A stretch of 64,000 bases of DNA from an uncultured Aquimarina sp. (GTDB lineage: Bacteria; Bacteroidota; Bacteroidia; Flavobacteriales; Flavobacteriaceae), in contig NZ_CANLMP010000004.1 in assembly GCF_947492405.1 (NCBI RefSeq), forward strand, positions 1 to 64,000, given 5' to 3'. Position 1 is the stretch's first letter. Every line of letters starts with the position of its first letter. Under the pieces are notes generated by a model. The model was not told where the DNA came from. It did no database searches and worked only from the letters and a program-made list of their open reading frames with translations. A program made the translations under genes and the position numbers. Below are positions 17,112 through 25,569 of this stretch, in pieces.

Positions 17112-18290
17112 TTAAAAAGAGGTGATTTCTTCTGTTTTGGGTTTCGCCTCTATATGCCTTTCTATCTTTCTTTTGATTGCAGGCGTGTTATCTCGATAAT
17201 CTAACAAAGGAATCAGTAATTTACATCCATAAATATCATCTCCACCTTTTCCATCGATTCGATTACTAGCAAAATATCCGATTTGGCTTTCTTCATTAAT
17301 GATAAATGTAAAATCGTCTTTTTCACTGTTTATCGGAGTTCCCAAATTATAAATCGACCAACCAGTTGTTCTATTAGGCAATACCATAAAAATATCCAAA
17401 CCTCCAAAACCTACATGTCCATCACTAGCAAAAAATAAGGTACCTCTATCACTTACATAAGGAAAAGTCTCTCTACCAGGAGAATTAATCTTTCCACCCA
17501 AATTTCGTGGTGTACCATAACTCCCGTCTTCAAAAATTTCTACTACATAAAGATCCGATTGCCCATAGCTTCCTGGCATATCACTGGCAAAATACATGAA
17601 TCTACCGTCTGGTGATAATGCTGGGTTTGCTATAGAGTATTCATCACTACTAAAAGGTAACTCCTCTATGTTTTTCCATTTACCGTTACTATAATTTGCT
17701 TTATATATTTTTAATGAAACGTATCCTTCAGAATTTCTTATAAACTTTCTTTTTGAATAATTATTTCTGGTAAAATATACCGTTTTTTGATCTGGACTGA
17801 ACGTAGCAGAAGATTCATGAAACTTGGTATTAATCATACCTTTTAGTTTTGAAACCCCTTTATCAGGAATGTTTTTACCTGTCATATACAAATCCGAAAA
17901 AGGCTCATTAATACCTTCCTGAAGTATGACTGATAAGGATTTATTATTTCGAGAAGAAGCGAACACCAGTTCTCCTTTATAAAAACTGGGAGCGTAATCC
18001 GAATTCTTAGAATTTATGGATAATGATTCTACCACAAAATTTGCTGAGACATTATTAGTAGGTATAGATCTATTAGAGGAAAAATCATATACTTCAGGTT
18101 CTTTTTGATCCTCAATACTAGTTGATACGGTAGCTACATTTGTTGCCGTGTTATCATATATGTTGGCTGTTTCTGAGAAAGCATACTCATATGCAGTATT
18201 ATTAGCTATTGCTAATGACTTTTGTTGAGAAAATGTTGAATTCAGAAAAAAGAAAAAAACCAGCCCCAAAAGGTTTTTTTGCAATGTCAT
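17112..18290 (-). CDS. PD40 beta-propeller protein lacking an OmpA domain
   Basis: A 392-residue protein with a signal peptide (1-21, STFSQQ). The PD40/WD40-like propeller region (about 90-365) is closely similar to the middle of the OmpA-type protein at 61750-63726. Both share blocks such as FHESSATFSPD, YFTRNNYS, LPFSSDEYSIANPALSPDGR, YFASDMPGSYGQSDLYVV and FFASDGHVGFGGLDIF. Unlike that paralogue it has no TPR at the front and no OmpA peptidoglycan-binding domain at the end. It finishes in a basic tail after the last blade. It is probably periplasmic. It may be a truncated or specialised relative of the T9SS-associated lattice proteins. Confidence 0.85.
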   Translation of the reverse strand: MTLQKNLLGLVFFFFLNSTFSQQKSLAIANNTAYEYAFSETANIYDNTATNVATVSTSIEDQKEPEVYDFSSNRSIPTNNVSANFVVESLSINSKNSDYAPSFYKGELVFASSRNNKSLSVILQEGINEPFSDLYMTGKNIPDKGVSKLKGMINTKFHESSATFSPDQKTVYFTRNNYSKRKFIRNSEGYVSLKIYKANYSNGKWKNIEELPFSSDEYSIANPALSPDGRFMYFASDMPGSYGQSDLYVVEIFEDGSYGTPRNLGGKINSPGRETFPYVSDRGTLFFASDGHVGFGGLDIFMVLPNRTTGWSIYNLGTPINSEKDDFTFIINEESQIGYFASNRIDGKGGDDIYGCKLLIPLLDYRDNTPAIKRKIERHIEAKPKTEEITSF

Positions 18291-18295
18291 TAATT

Positions 18296-18943
18296 ACTTT
18301 TTTGTTGATCTTGTACAACGTACATCTAACTTTTATCAAATAATTACATATTACAAATCACCCTTGTTTACCGTGTTATTATAAACAAATGCACTTATAT
18401 TTTGTAAAAGTTACGATGATGCTATCCCCATAGCACTAATTGTACTCAATTTGTGTTACATTAGACAATGTACTGATCCTTAATAAAATAAACTGTTAAA
18501 AAAATAAAAAATATAGATTTGGTATTGATTTTAACAACTGTAGGAAATAACCCTTTGACTACGCTGGGAATTCTTATTACGATGAAAATTGTAGTTAGAT
18601 AGCACTTAGAAAGGCTCCATATAGCAACTCCAGGTTCGAGAGCCTCACCTTTCGGAAACGTATAATAGCTATACCGTAATACCAAGCGAGGACCAGATAG
18701 CGCAGATTTGCAATCTGTGCGGTAAATCATTATTAAAAATACTAAACATTATTGTAAAAAAACAGCTATATCATTTTAAAGACATGACTGTTTTTATACT
18801 ATTTCTTACTCTTATCCTTTACTCATACGTGGCACGGAAAACATTTCCGCCTATCATTTCCGAGCGATCGGGTTTGTAAATCTGTTCTATTATATCCGAG
18901 TGGTACAGAGTTACAACTATAAGTGTCTTTTCAAGAGTATTTA
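18296..18943. other. Intergenic region carrying REP material
   Basis: A gap of about 650 bases. The first half (18296-18690) has no gene I can support. The second half contains composite REP copy 1 (18696-18872) and a partial repeat end (TATATCCGAG) at about 18891-18900. An 89-codon open frame here on the minus strand is made largely of repeat sequence. Confidence 0.6.
18696..18872. repeat. Composite REP/inverted-REP element, copy 1
   Basis: It begins with a REP palindrome, GATAGCGCAG-ATTTGCAAT-CTGTGC (18696-18720). A spacer of about 110 bases follows, then a related palindrome in inverted orientation, GGCACGGAAA...TTTCCGC, then CTATCATTTCCGAGCGATCGGG. The spacer (AATCATTATTAAA..., GACATGACTGTTTTTATACT) is shared with copies 2 and 3. 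The layout is that of a BIME. Confidence 0.8.
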
Positions 18944-19519
18944 CTATTTTTTTAGTATAAACCTGTGCTTAAAAATGACTTCTCCCAATCTATCAATAAT
19001 ACTATATAATCGGTTTAATTCTATAGTAGTAGTAACTGATTCATTTGGTCTTAGATTCAGAATTGAAATGTCATTTTCGATCTTTGTTGTTATGTACAAA
19101 ATATGGTTTGGCAATATTTCCGTTAGAAAAGAATCATTCAAAATATAGTTGGTTAATTCTTTATTTCCTTTTAAACTATACTTTTTAAGCACTGTTTTTG
19201 CGTGATTTGAGAGTGTGTTATTTGAAGTAGGAGTTCTACTAATTATTTTCTGGAAGAAAGACCTAGGAAAAATACTTTGTTCTTTCTTTAGAGCAAAAGG
19301 TATTATTAATGTTATTTTAAAAGGAGAACCATCAATTGTATTAACTGCTCTTATTCCCATATTTTCAAAACAATATATTTTTATAGAATAATTTTCCTTT
19401 TTAATTAAACCATAACTATTTTTACTAATAAATGTTCCTCCAGGGGTATATCCTTTTTTTTGATCATCCTGATAATAATTTCCACCTAAATCTTTTGTTA
19501 ATTCTTGTACTATATTCAT
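18944..19519 (-). CDS. Hypothetical protein, orphan gene between REP elements
   Basis: A 191-residue protein without signal peptide or transmembrane segment, so probably cytoplasmic. It has an aromatic and Asn/Lys-rich N-terminal half and a helical C-terminal half (ELNRLYSIIDRLGEVIFKHRF). I recognise no family. It sits between composite REP copy 1 and a partial REP end at 19554-19578, downstream of the RHS locus. In such places small unlinked immunity genes or gene remnants are common, so an orphan immunity role is possible but unproven. Confidence 0.6.
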   Translation of the reverse strand: MNIVQELTKDLGGNYYQDDQKKGYTPGGTFISKNSYGLIKKENYSIKIYCFENMGIRAVNTIDGSPFKITLIIPFALKKEQSIFPRSFFQKIISRTPTSNNTLSNHAKTVLKKYSLKGNKELTNYILNDSFLTEILPNHILYITTKIENDISILNLRPNESVTTTIELNRLYSIIDRLGEVIFKHRFILKK

Positions 19520-19553
19520 ATATTATCTTTTTGTGAAAACATTAGTGAAAGAA

Positions 19554-19578
19554 AGCTATCATATCCGAGCGATCTGGG
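19554..19578. repeat. Partial REP end
   Basis: AGCTATCATATCCGAGCGAT and CTGGG repeat the terminal part of composite copies 2 and 3. It separates two orphan genes and is probably a remnant of a deleted composite element. Confidence 0.6.
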
Positions 19579-19581
19579 TTT

Positions 19582-20160
19582 CTACCAATATATTAATTTA
19601 CCTCGATCATCTTTTATAAAAAAAGTATTCATAATATTGGAAGCTACTTTACCCTTTTCTGATGTTGTTATTATTAAAGTTTCTCCATGATGATTTCTTG
19701 CTTTTTTACTTATAGCAACTAACTGATCCAATTTCTCTTCATTTAATTTTTTAAAAATATACAAGTTAATATCATTAGGATTATTCGCTGTATAATCAGC
19801 GAGATTTATTTGTTGGAATGTAGATTTTTCTTCTTTTTTAGAAAAAACGAAAACATCACTATCATCTACTAGAATAACTCCAGTGTAAGATTTATTAATG
19901 CCATTCGTTTCAATTAATTTAAATTCTGATTTTTCTAAATCAACCTTCGAAAAGAACTCTTTTCTAAGTTCAATAATATTCAAAAGAGCTTTTTGTCGTG
20001 CTTCAATATTATCTCTATTAACCTTATTTATCTCATTATCCTCATTAATAATATGTGTCAGTTCCCTATTTAGAGATTCTAAAATTTTGACATCCTGACT
20101 TTTACATGATAGAAAAGTGAACAATAAAATCGTTGTAATATGAATATATCTTTTAATCAT
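19582..20160 (-). CDS. Lipoprotein of unknown function near the RHS/RAYT region
   Basis: A 192-residue protein with a lipoprotein signal (LFTFLSC, Cys at 19). The N-terminal mature region (about 25-75) is helical and charged. The C-terminal part contains strands and ends NTFFIKDDRGKLIYW. I recognise no family. It is bounded by REP sequence on both sides. Like the lipoprotein at 21257-21724, it could be an envelope-located immunity or accessory protein linked to the RHS locus, but there is no direct evidence. Confidence 0.6.
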   Translation of the reverse strand: MIKRYIHITTILLFTFLSCKSQDVKILESLNRELTHIINEDNEINKVNRDNIEARQKALLNIIELRKEFFSKVDLEKSEFKLIETNGINKSYTGVILVDDSDVFVFSKKEEKSTFQQINLADYTANNPNDINLYIFKKLNEEKLDQLVAISKKARNHHGETLIITTSEKGKVASNIMNTFFIKDDRGKLIYW

Positions 20161-20177
20161 TATTTAAAGCTTTACTT

Positions 20178-20204
20178 GATAGCGCGGATTTGCATTCAGT
20201 GCGA
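20178..20204. repeat. Single REP palindrome downstream of the RAYT gene
   Basis: GATAGCGCGGATTTGCATTC followed by AGTGCGAG is an imperfect version of the REP at 18696 and 20828. It lies 16 bases beyond the RAYT stop codon. With the palindrome on the other side of the gene it frames the RAYT. Confidence 0.75.
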
Positions 20205-20219
20205 GAATATATCATACAC

Positions 20220-20774
20220 TCACAAAAGATCTAAAGTTATTATATCTAGTTCATTATCCATGTTAGCGTAATTCCTAGCAGAACTAAAAATATAATCTTC
20301 AGGATTTGCAACAATCTTGTCTAAGACAGGATTGTTATGAATATAATTTATTTTTTGTTTTATAAACCAATTAGAGTTTGCAACTTCTGCGTGATATCCA
20401 TCTTGCCAAACCTTATATTGTTGATTTCTTTTGAGATGCTCACAGGCTTTGCTAAAATATGTTAACATCCATTCTCTCCTACTTTCTGGATATTCTTTAA
20501 TAGTTTTTATCATCTTTTTAGCAGTAAACTTCTTGAAATCTCTAATAATATCTGATAACACAAAACCCTCTTCTGCTTTACAAAGCAGATGAATGTGACT
20601 TGGCATAATACAAAAAGCATATATTTCTAATCCTTTTTGCTCTTGACAATACTTTAGACTATCAATGATCACATACTTTTGTTTTAACCTAGTAAATATA
20701 TCTATCCAACCTACTGTAGTGATCGTAATAAAGTATCCCGAATCGGGCATGGTAGCTTTATATTTTGTAGACAT
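20220..20774 (-). CDS. REP-associated tyrosine transposase (RAYT, Y1_Tnp)
   Basis: A 184-residue single-strand transposase of the Y1/HUH class. It shows the N-terminal strand YFITITTVGWIDIF, the metal-binding HUH motif in CIMPSHIHLLCK (about 56-67), and the C-terminal block KINYIHNNPV (about 144-153), followed by DYIFSSARNY. The YIHNNP part is diagnostic of TnpA_REP proteins. RAYTs cut and move REP palindromes. This gene is flanked at 20178-20204 and from 20828 by such palindromes, as expected. The reading frame is complete and both His of the HUH motif are present, so the enzyme may be active. The catalytic Tyr was not assigned with certainty. Confidence 0.93.
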   Translation of the reverse strand: MSTKYKATMPDSGYFITITTVGWIDIFTRLKQKYVIIDSLKYCQEQKGLEIYAFCIMPSHIHLLCKAEEGFVLSDIIRDFKKFTAKKMIKTIKEYPESRREWMLTYFSKACEHLKRNQQYKVWQDGYHAEVANSNWFIKQKINYIHNNPVLDKIVANPEDYIFSSARNYANMDNELDIITLDLL

Positions 20775-20827
20775 TGAATATTCTTTGCTTAGAAAATAAA
20801 TTTATAAATTATACTACTAATAATTGA

Positions 20828-20999
20828 GATAGCGCAGACTTGCAATCTGTGCGGTAAATCATTATTAAAAACATTATTGTAAAAAAACAGCCATATCATT
20901 TTAAAGACATGACTGTTTTTATACTATTTCTTACTCTTATCGCTTACTCATACGCATCACGGAAAACATTTCCGCGCTATCATATCCGAGCGATCTGGG
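20828..20999. repeat. Composite REP/inverted-REP element, copy 2
   Basis: Same layout as copy 1: REP palindrome GATAGCGCAGACTTGCAATC at the left, shared spacer, inverted REP with CACGGAAAACATTTCCGCGC, then TATCATATCCGAGCGATCTG. It lies immediately upstream of the RAYT gene. Confidence 0.85.
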
Positions 21000-21070
21000 T
21001 TTATATTTTGTAGACATTGAATATTCTTTGCTTAGAAAATAAATTTATAAATTATACTACTAATAATTGA

Positions 21071-21249
21071 GAAAGCGCAGATTTGCAATCTGTGCAGTAA
21101 ATCATTATTAAAACATTAAACAATTATTGTAAAAAACAGCCATATCATTTTAAAAGACATGACTGTTTTTATACTATTTCTAACTCTTATCGCTTACTCA
21201 TACGTGGCACGGAAAACATTTCCGCGCTATCATATCCGAGCGATCTGGG
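21071..21249. repeat. Composite REP/inverted-REP element, copy 3
   Basis: Third copy, inside the second half of the tandem duplication. It starts GAAAGCGCAG (one change from the REP consensus) and ends in CGAGCGATCTGGG, 8 bases from the stop codon of the candidate immunity gene. Transcripts from the RHS operon would run into this hairpin region. Confidence 0.85.
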
Positions 21250-21256
21250 ACAAACG

Positions 21257-21724
21257 CTACCCTTTCGATAATTGTTTTAACCTAATTGTTATAAGTTCCA
21301 AATTAGTGGAATTTTGACTATCCATTTTCTCAGGATTACCACTATATGGGTGCTCTAATAATTGAGAACATTTTTCATCACTCAATTTGTCTTTATTCTT
21401 TAATAAAAACTCCAGAATCTCAATATCAAAAACACTAAATATAATCTCCTTTCTAAACGATTTAGGATTATGCTTATGCTCCCAATAAAAGTCATAATCA
21501 TAATCAAAACATTCATTCTTTAAAAACTTAGGTATTACCTTTGTTTTTGTCAAAACATTTATGGAATCTTTATACGGTTTCAAAAAAGTATTCTTACTCC
21601 AATCTACTTTAATAGATTGTTTGTTTGTAACATTACTAGTATTTTTTTTTACTGTAGATTGACTGTTTGAACATGATATTGTTAAAATCAACAACAATAG
21701 TGCTATAAAATTTATTTTTTTCAT
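21257..21724 (-). CDS. Small lipoprotein, candidate immunity protein of the RHS locus
   Basis: A 155-residue protein. I choose the ATG at 21724 over an upstream one at 21760, because it gives a clean lipoprotein signal, MKKINFIALLLLILTISCSN (Cys at 18), and leaves an 11-base gap after the RHS stop codon. The mature part has a CFDYDYDFYWEHKHNPKSFR segment, a C-terminal helical part, and no known domain. Its place directly after the variable tail of an RHS protein is where cognate immunity genes normally sit. A lipid anchor would put protection in the envelope. This role is inferred from position only. Confidence 0.7.
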   Translation of the reverse strand: MKKINFIALLLLILTISCSNSQSTVKKNTSNVTNKQSIKVDWSKNTFLKPYKDSINVLTKTKVIPKFLKNECFDYDYDFYWEHKHNPKSFRKEIIFSVFDIEILEFLLKNKDKLSDEKCSQLLEHPYSGNPEKMDSQNSTNLELITIRLKQLSKG

Positions 21725-21735
21725 ATTTAATTCTT

Positions 21736-24700
21736 TTAAAACTTTTGTACACCTTGCCAAAAAGTTGGAGTTGTGCCATTTAAATATCCTGGATCAATAC
21801 CAGCATTTATTGCTCTAGTGTTTGCATCAACTTCACTCGTATTAACAGTATTACGAATTGCAGCATCCAAATGATTAGTTATCAAATCTGTAAATGTTGT
21901 TTGAATTAAATTATTCAAATGTACTTGATTTTGTACAGCACTTACCAAATCTAAAATAGTGTTCCCCGAAGAAACTGTACTTGTAGAACTCAAAAAACTA
22001 TTTCTGACATCAGTAAGTATTTGGTCCGCACTACCAGTAAAAGAAGTTATAGTACCATTTATAGTAACATTGTATTTTTTTATAGTAAAATTTCTTGCTG
22101 CGTCTAAGTATTGTTCCACATGTCCTAATTCTTCGTGTCCTCTAACCGCTTTAAAAAGCCCCGGATTTTCACTTTCAAGTGTTTTCCCATTACTTCCTGC
22201 AATTCTAAAAGACTGACTATAAGACACTATAAAATTCATAATAATATCGTACTCACCTGTTACTTCGTTAAAAGTGTATGAAAAATCTCCTGTTGCAACA
22301 GTTTCTCCTAAATCCCTAAGTGTTACAACTACTGGCCCATTCGTATTTCTGTTAATTCTACCTAAAAAATCTTCTGGACTACTATCTGTACTTGACCCTC
22401 CTTTTTCAGCAATTGCTTTTCTTTCTCGAGAATTTCTATATTGTCCATTTACAATAATCGGAACACCATTTGAATCACAATTTCTACATTCACTATTAGC
22501 ACCAGAAGGATCCGCCCAGAATACGGGGTTATTATCAAAACCATTATATGTTGATTGAGAGAAATGAGTAACAGGGTCTATAGAAGTCCATCTGGCAATT
22601 GCAGGATCGTATTTACGAAGATCCATACTAAGCATGTTTAAACCTAGTTCGTTTTCTTCTTCTACCCCATTATATCCATAGTTATGTTCCGATACAATTA
22701 GGTCATTATATCCTTTATGTTGTAGTCCAAAAGGATAATAGTTCTTCTCTTGTAAGATTTCGTGTGCATAATCATTATCACCGTCTGCATCAGCATCATT
22801 TCTCAGCACATCAATCTTACCATCTTTATCCTTATCAGAAAATGAGAGTCTGATGTTACCAAGATGGTCTTTATATTGGTATACGTAATCAAATTCACCT
22901 TCTCCATTAGGTTCTATGTATCCTTCTGCGTGGTTAAAGAACTTAAGTTGTCCGTTTTCATACACGTGGTTACCAGCGTATTCTACTATTAAAGAACTTC
23001 CTCCAGAGACAACTTTCTTTTGTTTTACCCCAGTGGCATCGTAAATATAAGTAATATTTCCTGTTCCTTCGCTATTAGAAATCGCAACAGTATTAGGTAA
23101 GTTTAAATGATTATAACTAATACTAGATATTCCTTTATTATGATCCACTGTCATATTACCGTTAACATCATATTGATAATCATCTCCTGCTACTGTAGTA
23201 TTCTTGGTAAACCCAAAAGGCATTGTTACCTCATCGGTAACTTTTAGTAATCTGTTCCCTGCATCATATTCGTAGGCAAGATGATCCATCATGCCAAAAT
23301 CACCAGATCTATTTCGATCAGGGTTTATTACAATGGCACCGGTTCTTTGTAAGGTTTCGATGTTTCCGTTTTTGTCATAGGATACATTACTTAAGTTATA
23401 CCTACCATCACTACTCGTTCCGGCAAGAATTCTATTTAATGCATCATACTGGTATCCATAAGCGCGCTTGGTATTATCATTAGCAGTTTTCCAACTGGTT
23501 TCACTAATATTACCATTATACAAAGCAATTGCTCCTAAGTTTTCTGTAGTGGTGTTGTAATTAATCGTAAAACCAAATAAATCTCCATTATCTATAGTAC
23601 CCTCATTAATTTCTTTTAACCAACCTCTAACATTATAGGTATAATCTACTTTCTGTAGTCCATCTTCGGCTCCGCTCTGGGATCCTTGGGCACTGATAGA
23701 CGCAGAAGTGCCTCCAACTGCTTTAGACTCCAATTGTCCTAATGCATCATAGGTATTAGATACGATTCGCTCTTCTGCTTGACTATTGATCGTTTGATTT
23801 TGATCTAACAATCTCCCCATATGATCGTAAGTAAAGGTATCAACAGTCACTATCGGAGCATTGCTACCTTTGGTATGGGTTGTTTGGGTTTTTAAAACCT
23901 TGCCCACAAAATCCAATTTATTTAAAATCCAATCTTCAGTACCGAGATAATCATTTTTTATATGCGTTTCCCAGGCTCTTCCTTTATTATCATAATAAGT
24001 AGCTGATGTAATCCATTGATCAGTTCCTAACACTCTAACTTGGGATACCGTTGGTAAGCCTTTTACTTCTGCAGTTGCTGTCATACCTTCCCAGGTTCCG
24101 GAGCCATTAGCTGGATTAAAAGTTACAAGATTTCCAACTTCATAATTATCGTAGTAGTTGACGGTTAAGATCTTATCAATATACCCAGGAATAGTATTAT
24201 TCGTGTAATATACCGATGTTCCTGCTATTGTGCTGCTACTACTTTGCTTAGTTTCATACTGGGTATAACTTGTATTATTATCTGCCGAATCTTGTATTGT
24301 TAAACGATTTTGATCATTTTTTATAATTCCTGTATAAGCAACTCTACCCAAAGCATCATATTTGGTAAATAACCACTCTTTTGGGGATTTTGCTCTTTGG
24401 TTGGCATCTTGAGTTAGCACAGGTTGATCCAGTTTGTTATAAACGATATACTCCCATCCTTTGCCAGGGGTTTTCTTTTCCACCAATCGGTTTCTGCGAT
24501 CGTATTTATATTGGTATCCCAATTCATTGAGTTCTGTAGTAGATACTCCATTACTTACTGTAATCTTAGGAGGGATTACATAGGTAAGATTCCCGAAATC
24601 ATCGTATACATAATAGGTATCATGAGCTACACCTGCATTGTACGTTCTTTTTAGAATGACTCTGCCAGATTTATCAGTGAATTCCTGTGTAGTGTGATTA

Positions 24701-25563
24701 TCACCATCACCCGTGACCCAATTCTCATCTTTGGTGATGTTTACAAAGAGTTCATTATCTGGATAATCTCCCACTTTTACCAAGTTAGGCGCTTCGGTAT
24801 TGCCGTTTATAAAGTTTACTCTAAAATAGACCACATCATCTGCGGCATTATTGGCCCTTCTATCTAATTTTATGGTATGATCATCTCCTGTAGTTTTTGC
24901 AATCCAGTCTAATCCTGGTGCAGCCTGTTTTAAAGGTCTACTTAATGGAGATTCTTCGAAAATAGTCTCTGAATAGGCATTGACATCAGCTTCTGCCATT
25001 CCGATAAAATCATTAGGATATTTTGTTTTATAATAACTATTAATATCTGTAATAACATCAACGGTATTATAACTTCCTATAACTTCATTTTGTCTCTCGA
25101 AAGGCAAATACTGTTTTGCTTGTCTTCCATAAGTATCATATTCCATATAAGTTACAATATCCTTTTTATCAGGAGAGGCTTTAATTCCTATTTGTTGTGT
25201 AGCACGACCTAATCCATCAAAGTAGGTAATGCTTTCGATCACATCGCTATTATTGCTAACTTCAGAAAAACTGGTCTTCTCCTTTTGATACACTCGTGTA
25301 AATACATAATTCTCGTCAGTACTTAATAATGGATTTACATAAGGATCTCCAGAAATCGTTGCAGAAAACACAGTACCCGGTTGTATCCATGTGGTTGGTT
25401 TAATGATAATTTTTTGACCTGCGCTTACATTAAGTAATGCCGGATCACTAGATGCATTAATGGTTTCGTTTTCTATGATTACTGTATCTGCTGTTTGGGC
25501 AGTTACCACTACGCTTACTAAAACTAGCAAGACTGTAGCAATTTGTGTTACAATATTTTTCAT
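21736..25563 (-). CDS. RHS-repeat protein with variable C-terminal domain (candidate polymorphic toxin)
   Basis: A 1275-residue protein with a Sec signal (1-22, VVVTAQ). An N-terminal DUF6443-like region (about 95-230) has VIESITYFDGLGRATQQIGI, PDKKDIVTYMEYDTYGRQAK and PLKQAAPG. YD/RHS repeats follow (about 300-920). The RHS-associated core (about 925-1018) has YKDHLGNIRLSFSD, YYPFGLQHKGYN and DPAIARWTSIDP, ending in NNPVFWADPSG. The final 257 residues are unrelated to the core and carry HEELGH at 1143-1148, one residue longer than the HExxH zinc-protease motif. In this family the tail after the core is usually a toxin. A metallopeptidase-like activity is only suggested. The gene starts 6 bases after the other RHS gene. 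Confidence 0.85.
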   Translation of the reverse strand: MKNIVTQIATVLLVLVSVVVTAQTADTVIIENETINASSDPALLNVSAGQKIIIKPTTWIQPGTVFSATISGDPYVNPLLSTDENYVFTRVYQKEKTSFSEVSNNSDVIESITYFDGLGRATQQIGIKASPDKKDIVTYMEYDTYGRQAKQYLPFERQNEVIGSYNTVDVITDINSYYKTKYPNDFIGMAEADVNAYSETIFEESPLSRPLKQAAPGLDWIAKTTGDDHTIKLDRRANNAADDVVYFRVNFINGNTEAPNLVKVGDYPDNELFVNITKDENWVTGDGDNHTTQEFTDKSGRVILKRTYNAGVAHDTYYVYDDFGNLTYVIPPKITVSNGVSTTELNELGYQYKYDRRNRLVEKKTPGKGWEYIVYNKLDQPVLTQDANQRAKSPKEWLFTKYDALGRVAYTGIIKNDQNRLTIQDSADNNTSYTQYETKQSSSSTIAGTSVYYTNNTIPGYIDKILTVNYYDNYEVGNLVTFNPANGSGTWEGMTATAEVKGLPTVSQVRVLGTDQWITSATYYDNKGRAWETHIKNDYLGTEDWILNKLDFVGKVLKTQTTHTKGSNAPIVTVDTFTYDHMGRLLDQNQTINSQAEERIVSNTYDALGQLESKAVGGTSASISAQGSQSGAEDGLQKVDYTYNVRGWLKEINEGTIDNGDLFGFTINYNTTTENLGAIALYNGNISETSWKTANDNTKRAYGYQYDALNRILAGTSSDGRYNLSNVSYDKNGNIETLQRTGAIVINPDRNRSGDFGMMDHLAYEYDAGNRLLKVTDEVTMPFGFTKNTTVAGDDYQYDVNGNMTVDHNKGISSISYNHLNLPNTVAISNSEGTGNITYIYDATGVKQKKVVSGGSSLIVEYAGNHVYENGQLKFFNHAEGYIEPNGEGEFDYVYQYKDHLGNIRLSFSDKDKDGKIDVLRNDADADGDNDYAHEILQEKNYYPFGLQHKGYNDLIVSEHNYGYNGVEEENELGLNMLSMDLRKYDPAIARWTSIDPVTHFSQSTYNGFDNNPVFWADPSGANSECRNCDSNGVPIIVNGQYRNSRERKAIAEKGGSSTDSSPEDFLGRINRNTNGPVVVTLRDLGETVATGDFSYTFNEVTGEYDIIMNFIVSYSQSFRIAGSNGKTLESENPGLFKAVRGHEELGHVEQYLDAARNFTIKKYNVTINGTITSFTGSADQILTDVRNSFLSSTSTVSSGNTILDLVSAVQNQVHLNNLIQTTFTDLITNHLDAAIRNTVNTSEVDANTRAINAGIDPGYLNGTTPTFWQGVQKF

Positions 25564-25569
25564 CTGTTA

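Larger units (their letters stand above)
20757..21249. repeat. Tandem duplication of the RAYT upstream region
   Basis: The stretch from 20757 to 20999 (243 bases) recurs at 21000-21249. The second copy starts with the same TTTATATTTTGTAGACATTG, which is the first six codons of the RAYT gene read backwards. It then has the same 55-base upstream region and another composite REP. A few small indels separate the two. The unit therefore duplicated as a block together with the RAYT start. Confidence 0.85.

Noticed and set aside
18461..18730. An 89-codon minus-strand open frame
   Set aside because: Its first residues are read from the REP palindrome, and the rest lies in a noncoding gap; no family resemblance.
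22119..22137. HEELGH in the RHS tail taken as a proven zinc-protease site
   Set aside because: The spacing is HExxxH, not HExxH, and I cannot see a clear third ligand; kept only as a suggestion.
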